From an uncultured Collinsella sp. (lineage in GTDB: Bacteria; Actinomycetota; Coriobacteriia; Coriobacteriales; Coriobacteriaceae), in contig CABRIF010000021.1 in the NCBI GenBank assembly GCA_902470925.1, positions 1-27,590 on the forward strand: DNA of 27,590 nt. Direction: 5' to 3'. This document shows, piece after piece, positions 1-6,735 of this stretch. The position numbers were made by a program, and so were the translations under genes. The notes under the pieces were generated by a model. The model was not told where the DNA came from and did no database searches. It worked only from the letters and a program-made list of their open reading frames with translations. The stretch's first letter is position 1. The number at the start of each line of letters is the position of its first letter.

Positions 1-41
1 CCTCTACGTCTCGTGGGCTCGGAGATGTGTATAAGAGACAG
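1..41 (+). other. Nextera read-2 adapter (sequencing artefact)
   Basis: Bases 8-41 match the Illumina Nextera read-2 transposase adapter. The 19-bp Tn5 mosaic end occupies 23-41. Bases 1-7 look like the tail of an i7 index; from memory they fit the primer form of index N712. This is library DNA, not genome. Peptides translated through it begin MYKRQ or end in SYTHLRAHET, which are familiar adapter-derived strings in protein databases. Genuine sequence starts at about 42. Confidence 0.97.
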
Positions 42-80
42 GCGCAAGCAGCCGTCCGCCCGGAGCCCGCCCCAGACCAC

Positions 81-223
81 GCAGGCAGGCGCCGGCGGGC
101 ACGGGCGCACACAGCAGATATGACGGGAAGCCGTACCGAAGGGGTAATACGAGCCCCGCGGCCCGAACGCCCCAGCAGCACCAATGGTGGCTGCGCACCC
201 GGCGCCGCAGGCAGGCGCCGGCG
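81..223. repeat. 17-bp direct repeat pair upstream of the Nudix-Vsr gene
   Basis: The 17-mer GCAGGCAGGCGCCGGCG occurs at 81-97 and again at 207-223. It contains the palindrome CGCCGGCG. No gene is visible in 42-305. The two copies could be operator-like sites or just GC-rich repetition; nothing else supports either reading. Confidence 0.6.
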
Positions 224-230
224 CGGTCCG

Positions 231-300
231 CTATAGTATCGGACGAACAAGCACGCACCGAGCACACCACACGCCCCAGCCCCATCGAGCAGAAACGGAG
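231..300 (+). promoter_or_regulatory. Probable promoter -10 and RBS of the Nudix-Vsr gene
   Basis: A TATAGT hexamer at 231-236 resembles a sigma-70 -10 box and would give a leader of about 65 nt. The same hexamer precedes the sugar kinase and the GH84 gene elsewhere in the window. I see no good -35 box. The ribosome site is CGGAG at 296-300, five bases before the ATG. Confidence 0.4.
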
Positions 301-305
301 TCGCC

Positions 306-1496
306 ATGAAAACCGTTCGCGTCGCCGCAGGCATCATCCAGCGCGGTCACGGCACTGGCGAGGTGCTGGCGGTACAGCGCGGCTACGGCTCCATGGCCGG
401 CATGTGGGAGTTCCCCGGCGGCAAGATCGAGAGCGGGGAAACCGCCGAGGACGCCTGCAAGCGCGAGCTCTACGAGGAACTCAAGGTGCGCATCACCAAC
501 TTGCGCGACTTCTACACCGTGGAGCACGACTATCCCGACTTCCACCTCTCCATGCAGTGCTTCTTCTGCTCGCTTGCCCCCGGCGAGGGCGAGCCGGCGC
601 GCAGCGACCGGCAGCAGGACATCCGCTGGGTACCGCGTCGCTCCCTCGCCACGCTCACCTGGATGCCTGCCGACACCGGCCTGGTCGAGGCACTTTCCAC
701 CGGTGCGGAAGAAGAGGAGCGTGCATCGACGAATGCCGCAGATGAGGGCTCTACACGTGGAAATGTCGCAGGCGAGGATGCCGCGGCCGAGGCCTCAGCG
801 GGCCCATCACCTGTAGCGGACACCGAGGGCTCCGCGGGCCCATCACCCGCAGTGGACGCCGGAGCCTCGGCACCAGCTGGCGGGGCCAGCGCCGGCGCAA
901 ACCCTCGGTCCCGCGCCGCCAAGCGCGCGAAACGCACCAAACGCAGCCGAAGCACCGCAAAACCCGGCCTGCTGGACGGCATCGACACCTCCGACCTCTC
1001 GGCTTCAGAAACCGAACTCGTCCGCCGGCGCGCCGCCATCCGCAAGTCCATGCAAGGCAACAAACGCGCCGACACCAAGCCCGAGATGCTCGTGCGCCAG
1101 CGCCTGAGGCAGGCCGGCCTCACCGGCTATCGCCTGCAGTGGAAACAGGCTCCGGGCCGACCCGACATCGCCTTCCCGGGGCGGCGCATCGCCATCTTCG
1201 TCAACGGCTGCTTTTGGCACCGCTGCCCGCACTGCAACCCCAGCACGCCTAAGCGCAACGTCGAGTTTTGGGAGGCGAAGTTTCGGCGCAACGTCGAGCG
1301 CGATGCCCGCGCCCTCGCCGAGCTGAAAGAGCTCGGCTGGCAGGCCATTGTGATCTGGGAGTGCGAACTCAAGCGCGACCGCATCGACGCCACCATGGAG
1401 CGCGTCGTGGACATCGTCCGCGCCGCCGCACCGGCGGCACAAGAGAGCAGCGCTCCGCCGATCACCGGCGCAACCGGTACACCAACCCGCAGATAG
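306..1496 (+). CDS. Nudix (MutT-like) hydrolase fused to Vsr-family DNA mismatch endonuclease
   Basis: This 396-residue protein has two nucleic-acid repair domains. Residues 1-130 are a MutT-like Nudix domain: the Nudix box lies at 39-61, with G39, E45, R53-E54 and E57-E58 present but Lys instead of the usual Gly at 60. Such enzymes hydrolyse oxidised or other nucleoside triphosphates. Residues 131-240 are a low-complexity Ala/Glu/Ser then Lys/Arg-rich linker, with a 12-residue tandem repeat at 164-187 (SAGPSPVADTEG, SAGPSPAVDAGA). Residues 241-372 are a Vsr endonuclease domain: TKPE at 257-260, the likely catalytic Asp at 287 in GRPD, FVNGCFWH at 298-305, and C302, C307, H309, C310 and C353 as candidate zinc ligands. 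Vsr nicks beside T:G mismatches made by deamination of 5-methylcytosine. No cytosine methyltransferase gene lies nearby. CGGAG five bases upstream supports the start. The domain calls are firm; the combined role is inference. Confidence 0.9.
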   Translation: MKTVRVAAGIIQRGHGTGEVLAVQRGYGSMAGMWEFPGGKIESGETAEDACKRELYEELKVRITNLRDFYTVEHDYPDFHLSMQCFFCSLAPGEGEPARSDRQQDIRWVPRRSLATLTWMPADTGLVEALSTGAEEEERASTNAADEGSTRGNVAGEDAAAEASAGPSPVADTEGSAGPSPAVDAGASAPAGGASAGANPRSRAAKRAKRTKRSRSTAKPGLLDGIDTSDLSASETELVRRRAAIRKSMQGNKRADTKPEMLVRQRLRQAGLTGYRLQWKQAPGRPDIAFPGRRIAIFVNGCFWHRCPHCNPSTPKRNVEFWEAKFRRNVERDARALAELKELGWQAIVIWECELKRDRIDATMERVVDIVRAAAPAAQESSAPPITGATGTPTRR

Positions 1497-1504
1497 GAAC
1501 ACCC

Positions 1505-1759
1505 ATGCAGTTCACATCGTTGCAAGCCGAGGAGTTCGGCGACCTCCAGCGCCTGGTGGACGGCCTGTTTATCGGGCGCACCAGCATTGAGCGGCTGGAC
1601 CTGATCGTCCAGGCCGAGATTCTCGACCTCGCGCCCGACCTGCTCGAAATCGTCAACCTGGTGCCCCCGGGCACCTACGACCGCCAACGCCTCTGCGACC
1701 AGATCAACTCGGCGCTCGCAGCCCACGGCTGGGGCGCCACCTACGGCACCGTGGAGTAG
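1505..1759 (+). CDS. Small conserved-looking protein of unknown function (84 aa)
   Basis: I do not recognise this family. The gene starts eight bases after the Nudix-Vsr stop and is followed directly by a strong hairpin, so it is probably the last gene of that transcript. The 84-residue product is acidic, cytosolic in appearance and largely helical, with leucine-rich stretches around residues 10-50 and a Gly-Trp-Gly near the C terminus (residues 75-77). There is no signal peptide, membrane segment or recognisable DNA-binding motif. The ATG at 1505 is chosen because it sits right after the upstream gene; the same frame is open further upstream, but that overlaps the Vsr domain. The ribosome site is weak (AGGA around 1496-1499), which suggests translational coupling. 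Confidence 0.7.
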   Translation: MQFTSLQAEEFGDLQRLVDGLFIGRTSIERLDLIVQAEILDLAPDLLEIVNLVPPGTYDRQRLCDQINSALAAHGWGATYGTVE

Positions 1760-1770
1760 CGGGCACGCCG

Positions 1771-1800
1771 CCCTGCCGGCCGCGATCGGCGCCGGCAGGG
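1771..1800. terminator. Strong hairpin between convergent genes
   Basis: CCCTGCCGGC at 1771-1780 pairs perfectly with GCCGGCAGGG at 1791-1800 around a 10-base loop. It lies 11 bases after the stop of the 84-residue gene and between convergent transcripts, with nhaA ending at 1941 on the other strand. There is no T-tract, so this is a terminator by position and stem strength only. Confidence 0.6.
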
Positions 1801-1940
1801 GCATATCGGGCAACCGTGGGCGACGCAATGTCAGCGCATAGCAGGGGCGAAGGTGTTATCCACGCGAAGCCCCCCACAGACGAGTCGCTCGCCTTCGGCC
1901 CTCTGTCGGCACCGGCAACCGCCTTGGTCCCGGCAGCCGC

Positions 1941-3554
1941 CTAGACCCCTGCGTCAGCCGCGCCAGCCCCGGCGGCCCCAGCGCCCTCGGCCCCTGTGCC
2001 GGCTGCGCCGGTCTCGACAGCCGTCCCGGCCCCAGCGGCCCCGTCGGCAGCTGCCTCGGCCCCAGCGGCCGCCGCGGCGATCTCGGCTGCCACCTCGGCC
2101 ATCTCGGCCCCAGCGGCCGCCGCGCCTTCGGCCCCAGATGTCGCACACACCTGCTTGGCCCGCGGAGCCGCCTTGGAGGCAGGGCGCGCGCTGGCCGGCT
2201 TGGCGTGCTTCTTGCACACCGACGCCATGAACGCCATGCCCACCGCCGCCGCGGTCACCGACGCCAGCAGGATCGCCGCCTTGGCGGCCAAAAGCTCCAT
2301 CTCCTGCGCCGGGCCGGCAAACGCCAAGCCCGAAATCAAGATCGACATCGTAAAGCCGATGCCGCCCAAGATGCCCACACCGGTGATGTGCCCCCACGTC
2401 ACCCGGCGCGGCAGCTCACTCACACCGGTCTTCACCAGCAAGAACGTCATTCCCACAATGCCCACGGGCTTGCCCAGCACCATGCCGAAGTAGGTGCCCA
2501 GCGCCACCGGGTCGAGCGCCAGCGCCACCGGGTCAACGCCCACCAGCCGCACCTGCGCGTTCACGAAGGCGAAGACGGGCAGGATCAAGAAGTTGACCGG
2601 CGTGGAAATCAGACGCTCCAAGCGCATGAGCGGCGGCGTCACACGGTGCATCACCCGCTCGGCACCCAGAGTCGCGTGCGTGAAATCGTGCTGACCCAGG
2701 ATGTGCGCATCGTCGTCGTAGCGGTCGACCATCTGCGGCATATACTCATGCAGCCAGTCGGACAGATGGTTCAGGTGAATGCCCGAGCGCGCCGGCACGG
2801 CGAACGCCAGGATCACGCCCGCCAGCGTTGCGTGCACACCCGACTTGAACAGGCACAGCCACAGCACCAGGCCGCCCAGGACATAGGGCGCCAGGCGGAA
2901 GTGCTGCGTCTTGTTGAGCATGAACAGCACCGCCGTCACCAGGCCGGCGCATGCCAGCCAGCGCAGATCGGGGCTCTGCCCGTAAAACAGCGCGATCGCG
3001 GCGATGGAAATCAGGTCGTCGGCGATGGCCAGGGTGGAGAAGAACACGCGGACCGCCGGGGGCACGCGCTTGCCCAAAAGCGATAGCACGCCCAGGGCGA
3101 ACGCGATGTCGGTTGCCATGGGGATCGCCCAACCCTCCACGGTGCCGCCCTTGTTGAGCAGCACGTAGATGGTTGCCGGCACCACCACGCCGCCCACCGC
3201 CGCCAGCATGGGCAGCAGGGCCTGTGCGGGCCGTTTGAGCTCGCCGACCGTCATCTCGAACTTGAGCTCGATGCCCACCAGCAAAAAGAAGATGGCCATG
3301 AGGAAATCGTTGACGAACAGCTCGACGGACATGGATGCGGTCAGGCTGCCGATGCCGATGGTGATTGGCTCCATCAACGCGTGGTGGATGGCACCGTAGG
3401 CGTCGGTATTCGCGCAGATCACCGCGGCAACCGCCGCCAGCACCATCACCGCAGCGGCGACCGTGCCGTTCTCGGTGATGCGTTCGCGCATGTCGCGCCG
3501 ATCGAGGCGACGGCGCTGGGTTTCGCTGAACAACTGGCTGCGGGTCTGGTCCAT
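1941..3554 (-). CDS. nhaA: NhaA-type Na+/H+ antiporter with long Ala/Gly-rich C-terminal tail
   Basis: This inner-membrane antiporter exchanges protons for Na+ (or Li+), giving salt and alkaline-pH tolerance. The 537-residue protein has the NhaA core at about residues 25-445. The motif ATDIAFALGV carries D149 (E. coli Asp133 equivalent). IADDLISI holds the ion-binding pair D179-D180 (Asp163/Asp164), and GKPVGI holds K362 (Lys300). About a dozen hydrophobic segments are visible. The family is usually 380-450 residues. The extra 90 or so residues (446-537) first carry a Lys-rich stretch and then an Ala/Gly/Glu repeat tail, encoded partly by a duplicated 22-bp segment. The start is supported by AAGGAG at 3559-3564. 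The gene stands alone, with a structured leader and no partner gene beside it. Confidence 0.93.
   Translation of the reverse strand: MDQTRSQLFSETQRRRLDRRDMRERITENGTVAAAVMVLAAVAAVICANTDAYGAIHHALMEPITIGIGSLTASMSVELFVNDFLMAIFFLLVGIELKFEMTVGELKRPAQALLPMLAAVGGVVVPATIYVLLNKGGTVEGWAIPMATDIAFALGVLSLLGKRVPPAVRVFFSTLAIADDLISIAAIALFYGQSPDLRWLACAGLVTAVLFMLNKTQHFRLAPYVLGGLVLWLCLFKSGVHATLAGVILAFAVPARSGIHLNHLSDWLHEYMPQMVDRYDDDAHILGQHDFTHATLGAERVMHRVTPPLMRLERLISTPVNFLILPVFAFVNAQVRLVGVDPVALALDPVALGTYFGMVLGKPVGIVGMTFLLVKTGVSELPRRVTWGHITGVGILGGIGFTMSILISGLAFAGPAQEMELLAAKAAILLASVTAAAVGMAFMASVCKKHAKPASARPASKAAPRAKQVCATSGAEGAAAAGAEMAEVAAEIAAAAAGAEAAADGAAGAGTAVETGAAGTGAEGAGAAGAGAADAGV
2055..2124. repeat. 22-bp direct repeat inside the nhaA tail coding region
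   Basis: An identical 22-bp segment occupies 2055-2076 and 2103-2124, 48 bp apart (16 codons, so in frame). It encodes part of the Ala-rich tail of NhaA. Slippage or recombination between the copies would change tail length without breaking the frame. Confidence 0.75.
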
Positions 3555-3558
3555 GGCA

Positions 3559-3696
3559 CTCCTTCACACAGGGCGCGGCGCCCGATGTGCTGCGCATCGA
3601 GCACCGCGCCCCTACCGGTGCCCGCTTGCCTGCAGGCAACCGGGCCTTCTTCTTCAAACGCTTCGCATCCATGGTACCCATAGGCAGCATGCTGCC
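3559..3696 (-). promoter_or_regulatory. Structured 5' leader of nhaA
   Basis: Three elements lie directly upstream of nhaA. A perfect 14-bp palindrome GGCAGCATGCTGCC sits at 3683-3696. An inverted repeat spans 3620-3645 (GCCCG, C, TTGCC, loop TGCA, GGCAA, C, CGGGC). A larger stem spans 3571-3611, with arms GGGCGCGG/CCGCGCCC and CGATG/CATCG around an internal loop. The last ends seven bases before the AAGGAG ribosome site (3559-3564). They could form an operator plus a regulatory leader RNA. I could not match the leader to a known riboswitch, including the Li+/Na+-responsive nhaA motifs, from memory. Confidence 0.5.
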
Positions 3697-3874
3697 CCCT
3701 CGAGCGCGCACCCGACTACAAACCGAATCCAAAACCCAGGGCAGCAGCGGCTTTTGAACGCGGGCGGTGCGCACGCGCATGCGCAGCCGCGGAGCGCGAC
3801 ACGGGCCACCCGGTACGTAGGCTGCCGCAGCAGAGCATGGCCCCGTCCCCCACGCCCGCATGGGACGCGCCATG

Positions 3875-3911
3875 AAAAAGCCGTCGAGGCCGTATCATCG
3901 ACCTCGACGGC
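3875..3911 (-). terminator. Intrinsic terminator of ppaC
   Basis: On the minus strand a perfect 10-bp stem (arms at 3902-3911 and 3880-3889, loop of 12) is followed at once by five T residues (3875-3879 read as A on the plus strand). It lies about 90 bp after the ppaC stop, as expected for a Rho-independent terminator. Confidence 0.88.
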
Positions 3912-4001
3912 GTATGCACCCGCCACCGGACAACAGCGCGTGGCCGGTGGCGGACAGCGAGCGACAGGAACCCTATCGACAGCCCGCGTCTGAACCCGCA
4001 G

Positions 4002-4946
4002 CTACTCGGCAGCTGCCAGGATAGGGGCTGCCACCTGCTTTTTGCGGGACAGCACGCCGGGCATCCACACGCCCTCGGCCGCGTCCTCGACGCCCAGGCC
4101 CTTCTGCGCGGGCGCGGTGTTGCCCTCGAACAGCACCTGGGAGCCCTCCTCCATGATGTCGGTGATGCACAGCACGATGCCGTCGGCGGCCTTCTCGGCC
4201 TGATAGGCACGCATGGCCTCGCGGATCTCGGGAATCATGCCGAGCGCGCGGGACTTGTCCACCGTCTCGTACTGGCCGATGAGCAGCTTGGTGCCGGCAA
4301 CCTCGAACAGCTTGATGTCGTTGCCCACCATCTGCTCGGCGGTGAACGAACCGGACGGACGGGTGAGGAAGACCTCCATGCCGAACTTGACCGGGTCGAC
4401 GCCGAGCTGGGCGCCCAGCTTCTTGGCGATGGCCGCATCCACGGCCGTGGCGGTGGGGCTCTTGAGCATAAGCGTATCGGTCATCATGGCCGAAAGCAGC
4501 AGCTTCGCCTGGGTGTCCGTGGGCTCAACGCCGAGGACCTCGAACAGCTTGGCCACGATGGAGCACGACGAGCCCCAGGGCAGCGCCACGATGTGCAGCG
4601 GAGCGGCGGTGGTGAAGTTGCCGAAGCGGTGATGGTCCACCACGCCGGCAATCACGGCGTTCTCAAGCCCGGCCACCGACTGACCCGGCTCGTTGTGGTC
4701 GCACAGCACAACCTGCTGGGGCTGCTCGCCCTCAGCGGCCGGCTCGATCGCATCGATCAGCACGGGCGCGGCCACGCCGGCATCCTCAAGCAGCTTGGCC
4801 GACTCAGCCGGCAGCGGGCCCAGGCAGCATGCCTGGTACGTGTTGCCCTGATAGGCAACCTGGTTCAGCAGCTGCGACAGCACAACCGACGACATGATGG
4901 CGTCGTTGTCGGGGTTCTGGTGTCCAAACACGAGGACGTTTGCCAT
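4002..4946 (-). CDS. ppaC: Manganese-dependent inorganic pyrophosphatase (DHH family II)
   Basis: This cytosolic enzyme hydrolyses pyrophosphate to two phosphates, pulling biosynthetic reactions forward. The 314-residue length is normal for family II. Metal-binding motifs are GHQNPDNDA at residues 8-16 (H9, D13, D15), CDHNE around D83, and VDHHRFGNF with the DHH triad at 104-106. The C-terminal DHHA2 substrate motif SRKKQ lies at 300-304, ten residues from the end. I chose the ATG at 4946 because GGGAGGA (4954-4960) sits just upstream and the family begins directly with the NVLVFGHQNPD strand; a frame extension 12 codons further upstream has no such support. It is a single-gene transcript ending in a clear terminator. 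Confidence 0.96.
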   Translation of the reverse strand: MANVLVFGHQNPDNDAIMSSVVLSQLLNQVAYQGNTYQACCLGPLPAESAKLLEDAGVAAPVLIDAIEPAAEGEQPQQVVLCDHNEPGQSVAGLENAVIAGVVDHHRFGNFTTAAPLHIVALPWGSSCSIVAKLFEVLGVEPTDTQAKLLLSAMMTDTLMLKSPTATAVDAAIAKKLGAQLGVDPVKFGMEVFLTRPSGSFTAEQMVGNDIKLFEVAGTKLLIGQYETVDKSRALGMIPEIREAMRAYQAEKAADGIVLCITDIMEEGSQVLFEGNTAPAQKGLGVEDAAEGVWMPGVLSRKKQVAAPILAAAE

Positions 4947-4953
4947 AGGGGGT

Positions 4954-4993
4954 TCCTCCCTTAGGTGATGATACTGGAGCATTTTTCATCGTA
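4954..4993 (-). promoter_or_regulatory. ppaC ribosome site and possible -10 box
   Basis: GGGAGGA (minus strand, 4954-4960) is a strong Shine-Dalgarno site that fixes the ppaC start. TACGAT on the minus strand (4988-4993) could be a -10 box giving a short leader. No convincing -35 is visible. The rest of 4994-5227 holds only the short repeat listed separately. Confidence 0.5.
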
Positions 4994-5162
4994 GCACGTT
5001 TGATGCACGCCCGCCGCCCGGGCCTGCGCTGTGCAAACGGGCTCATGGCTGCAAGCGCCGGGAAGATGCCGTGCCCCGAATCCGTCGCACCGCGGCGCGC
5101 CGCCGCGTGCGCCTCCGGCACGGCCGGCAGACTTGGATCCGGCGTTCACACAGCACACGACT

Positions 5163-5213
5163 GCGCGCGGGCGGCATCGCAACACCGACACGGCCGCGCG
5201 CGGGCGGCATCGC
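5163..5213. repeat. 18-bp direct repeat downstream of the ROK kinase
   Basis: GCGCGCGGGCGGCATCGC occurs at 5163-5180 and 5196-5213, 33 bp apart. It lies in the 3' flank of the sugar kinase. It could be part of a termination region or a short tandem duplication; no T-tract is present. Confidence 0.6.
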
Positions 5214-5227
5214 GACCGCGGCACCGC

Positions 5228-6184
5228 TTACGCCGACACCGCCTGCAGGCCCACGTACGCCGCGCCGATGATGCCCGCGTCATTGCCCAGCGAGGCGATC
5301 TCGATCGGGGTGTCCGCGCACACCTTGAGCGCGCGGCTGCGATAGTGCGCCACCAGCGGCTCCAGGAACACGTCGGACGAGGCCGAGGCGCCGCCGCCGA
5401 TCACGAACGCATCGGGGTCCACGATCGCCGCGATGGTTGCCAGCGCACGGCCCAGGTAGGATGCCATGGTTTCCATGGCGGCGCGCGCCACCTCGTCGCC
5501 CTCGCGGCACGCCTGGAACACCGCGCGGGAGTCGCTCGGACCGGCCAGCTCGATGGGGTCGATGCCGCGCTTGGCGCACTCGATGCGGTAATTGCTCACC
5601 ACGCCGGTGGCCGAGGAATACTGCTCCAGGCAGCCATGACCCCCGCAGCCGCAGGTGCGGTCCTCATCCGGATTCATGCACATGTGGCCGATCTCGCCGC
5701 CGGCTCCGTGAATGCCCGAGATCACCCGCCCGTTCACGACCACGCCGCCGCCCACACCGGTGCCCAGCGTCACGAACACCATGTTGCGCGCGCCCTGCGC
5801 ACTGCCCCGCCACAGCTCACCCAAAGCCGCCGCGTTCGCGTCGTTCTCGAAACGCACCGCGGCAGCCGGGAAGGCCTCGGCCAACGCGGCCGAAAGCCCG
5901 CGGAAGTCGAGGGTGATGTTGGCCTGCAGCTTGATGTCGCCGTCGGCGGGGATGGGGCACGGCACGGCCAGGCCGATGCCGGCCAGATCGTCGGCCGTGC
6001 GGTCCGCGGTGGCCAGCAGCTGACGAATGCCGCCCGTCACCGCCGCATAGCCGATCTCGTCAACCAGCGGCGGCGTGGGCACGCTCACCTTTCCCAGCAG
6101 CTCTCCCGCACGGGTGAACAGCCCCTCCTTGACCGAGGTGCCGCCCACATCGATGCCGACAAACAGTTCCTTGCGCTCAGCCAT
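5228..6184 (-). CDS. glk: ROK-family sugar kinase, probable glucokinase
   Basis: This cytosolic kinase phosphorylates a hexose, most likely glucose, with ATP. Residues 11-17 (DVGGTSVK region) form the phosphate-binding loop. FENDANAAALGE carries the catalytic Asp at 115. GTGVGGGVV follows at 141-149. The ROK signature GEIGH at 163-167 leads to the zinc motif C178-x-C180-x4-C185 with H167. There is no N-terminal winged helix, so it is a kinase and not a ROK repressor. Length (318) is typical. The gene follows an orphan PTS IIB gene on the same strand after a 117-bp gap that has its own promoter-like element. N-acetylglucosamine or N-acetylmannosamine kinases share this fold, so substrate is not certain, which matters given the hexosaminidases further along. 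The ribosome site is modest (AAGG about ten bases upstream). Confidence 0.88.
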   Translation of the reverse strand: MAERKELFVGIDVGGTSVKEGLFTRAGELLGKVSVPTPPLVDEIGYAAVTGGIRQLLATADRTADDLAGIGLAVPCPIPADGDIKLQANITLDFRGLSAALAEAFPAAAVRFENDANAAALGELWRGSAQGARNMVFVTLGTGVGGGVVVNGRVISGIHGAGGEIGHMCMNPDEDRTCGCGGHGCLEQYSSATGVVSNYRIECAKRGIDPIELAGPSDSRAVFQACREGDEVARAAMETMASYLGRALATIAAIVDPDAFVIGGGASASSDVFLEPLVAHYRSRALKVCADTPIEIASLGNDAGIIGAAYVGLQAVSA

Positions 6185-6214
6185 GTCCCAACCCTTCGTT
6201 CAGGCACCGGCGCC

Positions 6215-6286
6215 GCCGCGCGCGAGGAGGGCCCCCTTTGCGCGCGGCGCACGCGGATGCGATGGCCGTCAATAGCCAAAACTATA
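6215..6286 (-). promoter_or_regulatory. Promoter-like box and leader hairpin of the sugar kinase
   Basis: Minus-strand TATAGT (6281-6286) could be the -10 box, giving a leader of about 90 nt. Within it GCCGCGCGC (6215-6223) pairs with GCGCGCGGC (6240-6248), and the loop is itself G/C-rich with partial pairing. It may be an attenuator, or a weak terminator for the upstream PTS gene; there is no T-tract. Confidence 0.4.
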
Positions 6287-6301
6287 CCCCGAGCAGGGAC
6301 A

Positions 6302-6607
6302 TCACGCGAGGTAGGCCAGCACCTCATCCACGATGCCCGGCGCGTTCATGCGCGCATAGTCGTCAGGCGTGATGACCCCCACGCGGGCGCCGTGCTCGGC
6401 GGCCGCCTGCTCGAAATCGCCCTTGGCGTATCCCACCTGCGGCCCCAGCAGCATCAGGTCGGTCTTGTCCAGGCGGTCCACCGCCTCCGCCAGCGGGCAG
6501 GCCTCCACCTGCATATCAAGCTCGCGGGCCGCGATCTCTGTCTGCAGCTTGCCCACCAGCAGACTCGTGGTGATGCCCGCCGTGCAGCACAGCAAAACGT
6601 TTGTCAT
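6302..6607 (-). CDS. PTS lactose/cellobiose-family EIIB protein, orphan
   Basis: EIIB proteins pass phosphate from EIIA to the incoming sugar at the membrane EIIC. This 101-residue protein has the fold and length of the lactose/cellobiose (ChbB/CelA) IIB group. The phosphocysteine motif CTAGITTSLL puts the acceptor at C8; C7 beside it is unusual. GPQVGYAKGDFEQAA further on fits the conserved loop of the family. No EIIA or EIIC gene is visible in this window, so partners must be elsewhere. The start is supported by AAGGAA about nine bases upstream. It sits between brnQ and the ROK kinase on the same strand with gaps over 100 bp on each side. Specificity could be chitobiose, cellobiose or lactose. 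Confidence 0.9.
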   Translation of the reverse strand: MTNVLLCCTAGITTSLLVGKLQTEIAARELDMQVEACPLAEAVDRLDKTDLMLLGPQVGYAKGDFEQAAAEHGARVGVITPDDYARMNAPGIVDEVLAYLA

Positions 6608-6667
6608 AACCGATTCCTTTCCCCTGCGGCCAGCGCAGCCGCTCTCGATGAGGGGCCCTGTGCCCCC

Positions 6668-6698
6668 GGGCGCTTATGCGCCCACGGTTTTACGTATA
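6668..6698 (-). promoter_or_regulatory. Promoter-like box and hairpin upstream of the PTS IIB gene
   Basis: Minus-strand TATACG (6693-6698), preceded by a GGGG run as at the kinase promoter, could be a -10 box. Just downstream a 6-bp stem, GGGCGC (6668-6673) with GCGCCC (6678-6683), has a TTAT loop. Both calls are weak. Confidence 0.3.
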
Positions 6699-6735
6699 CC
6701 CCGCGAGCGAACGGCCTTGCACCGCAGCAACGCCC

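Noticed and set aside
3571..3645. Known Li+/Na+ nhaA riboswitch
   Set aside because: The stems do not match the consensus as I remember it; a covariance-model search is needed before naming it.
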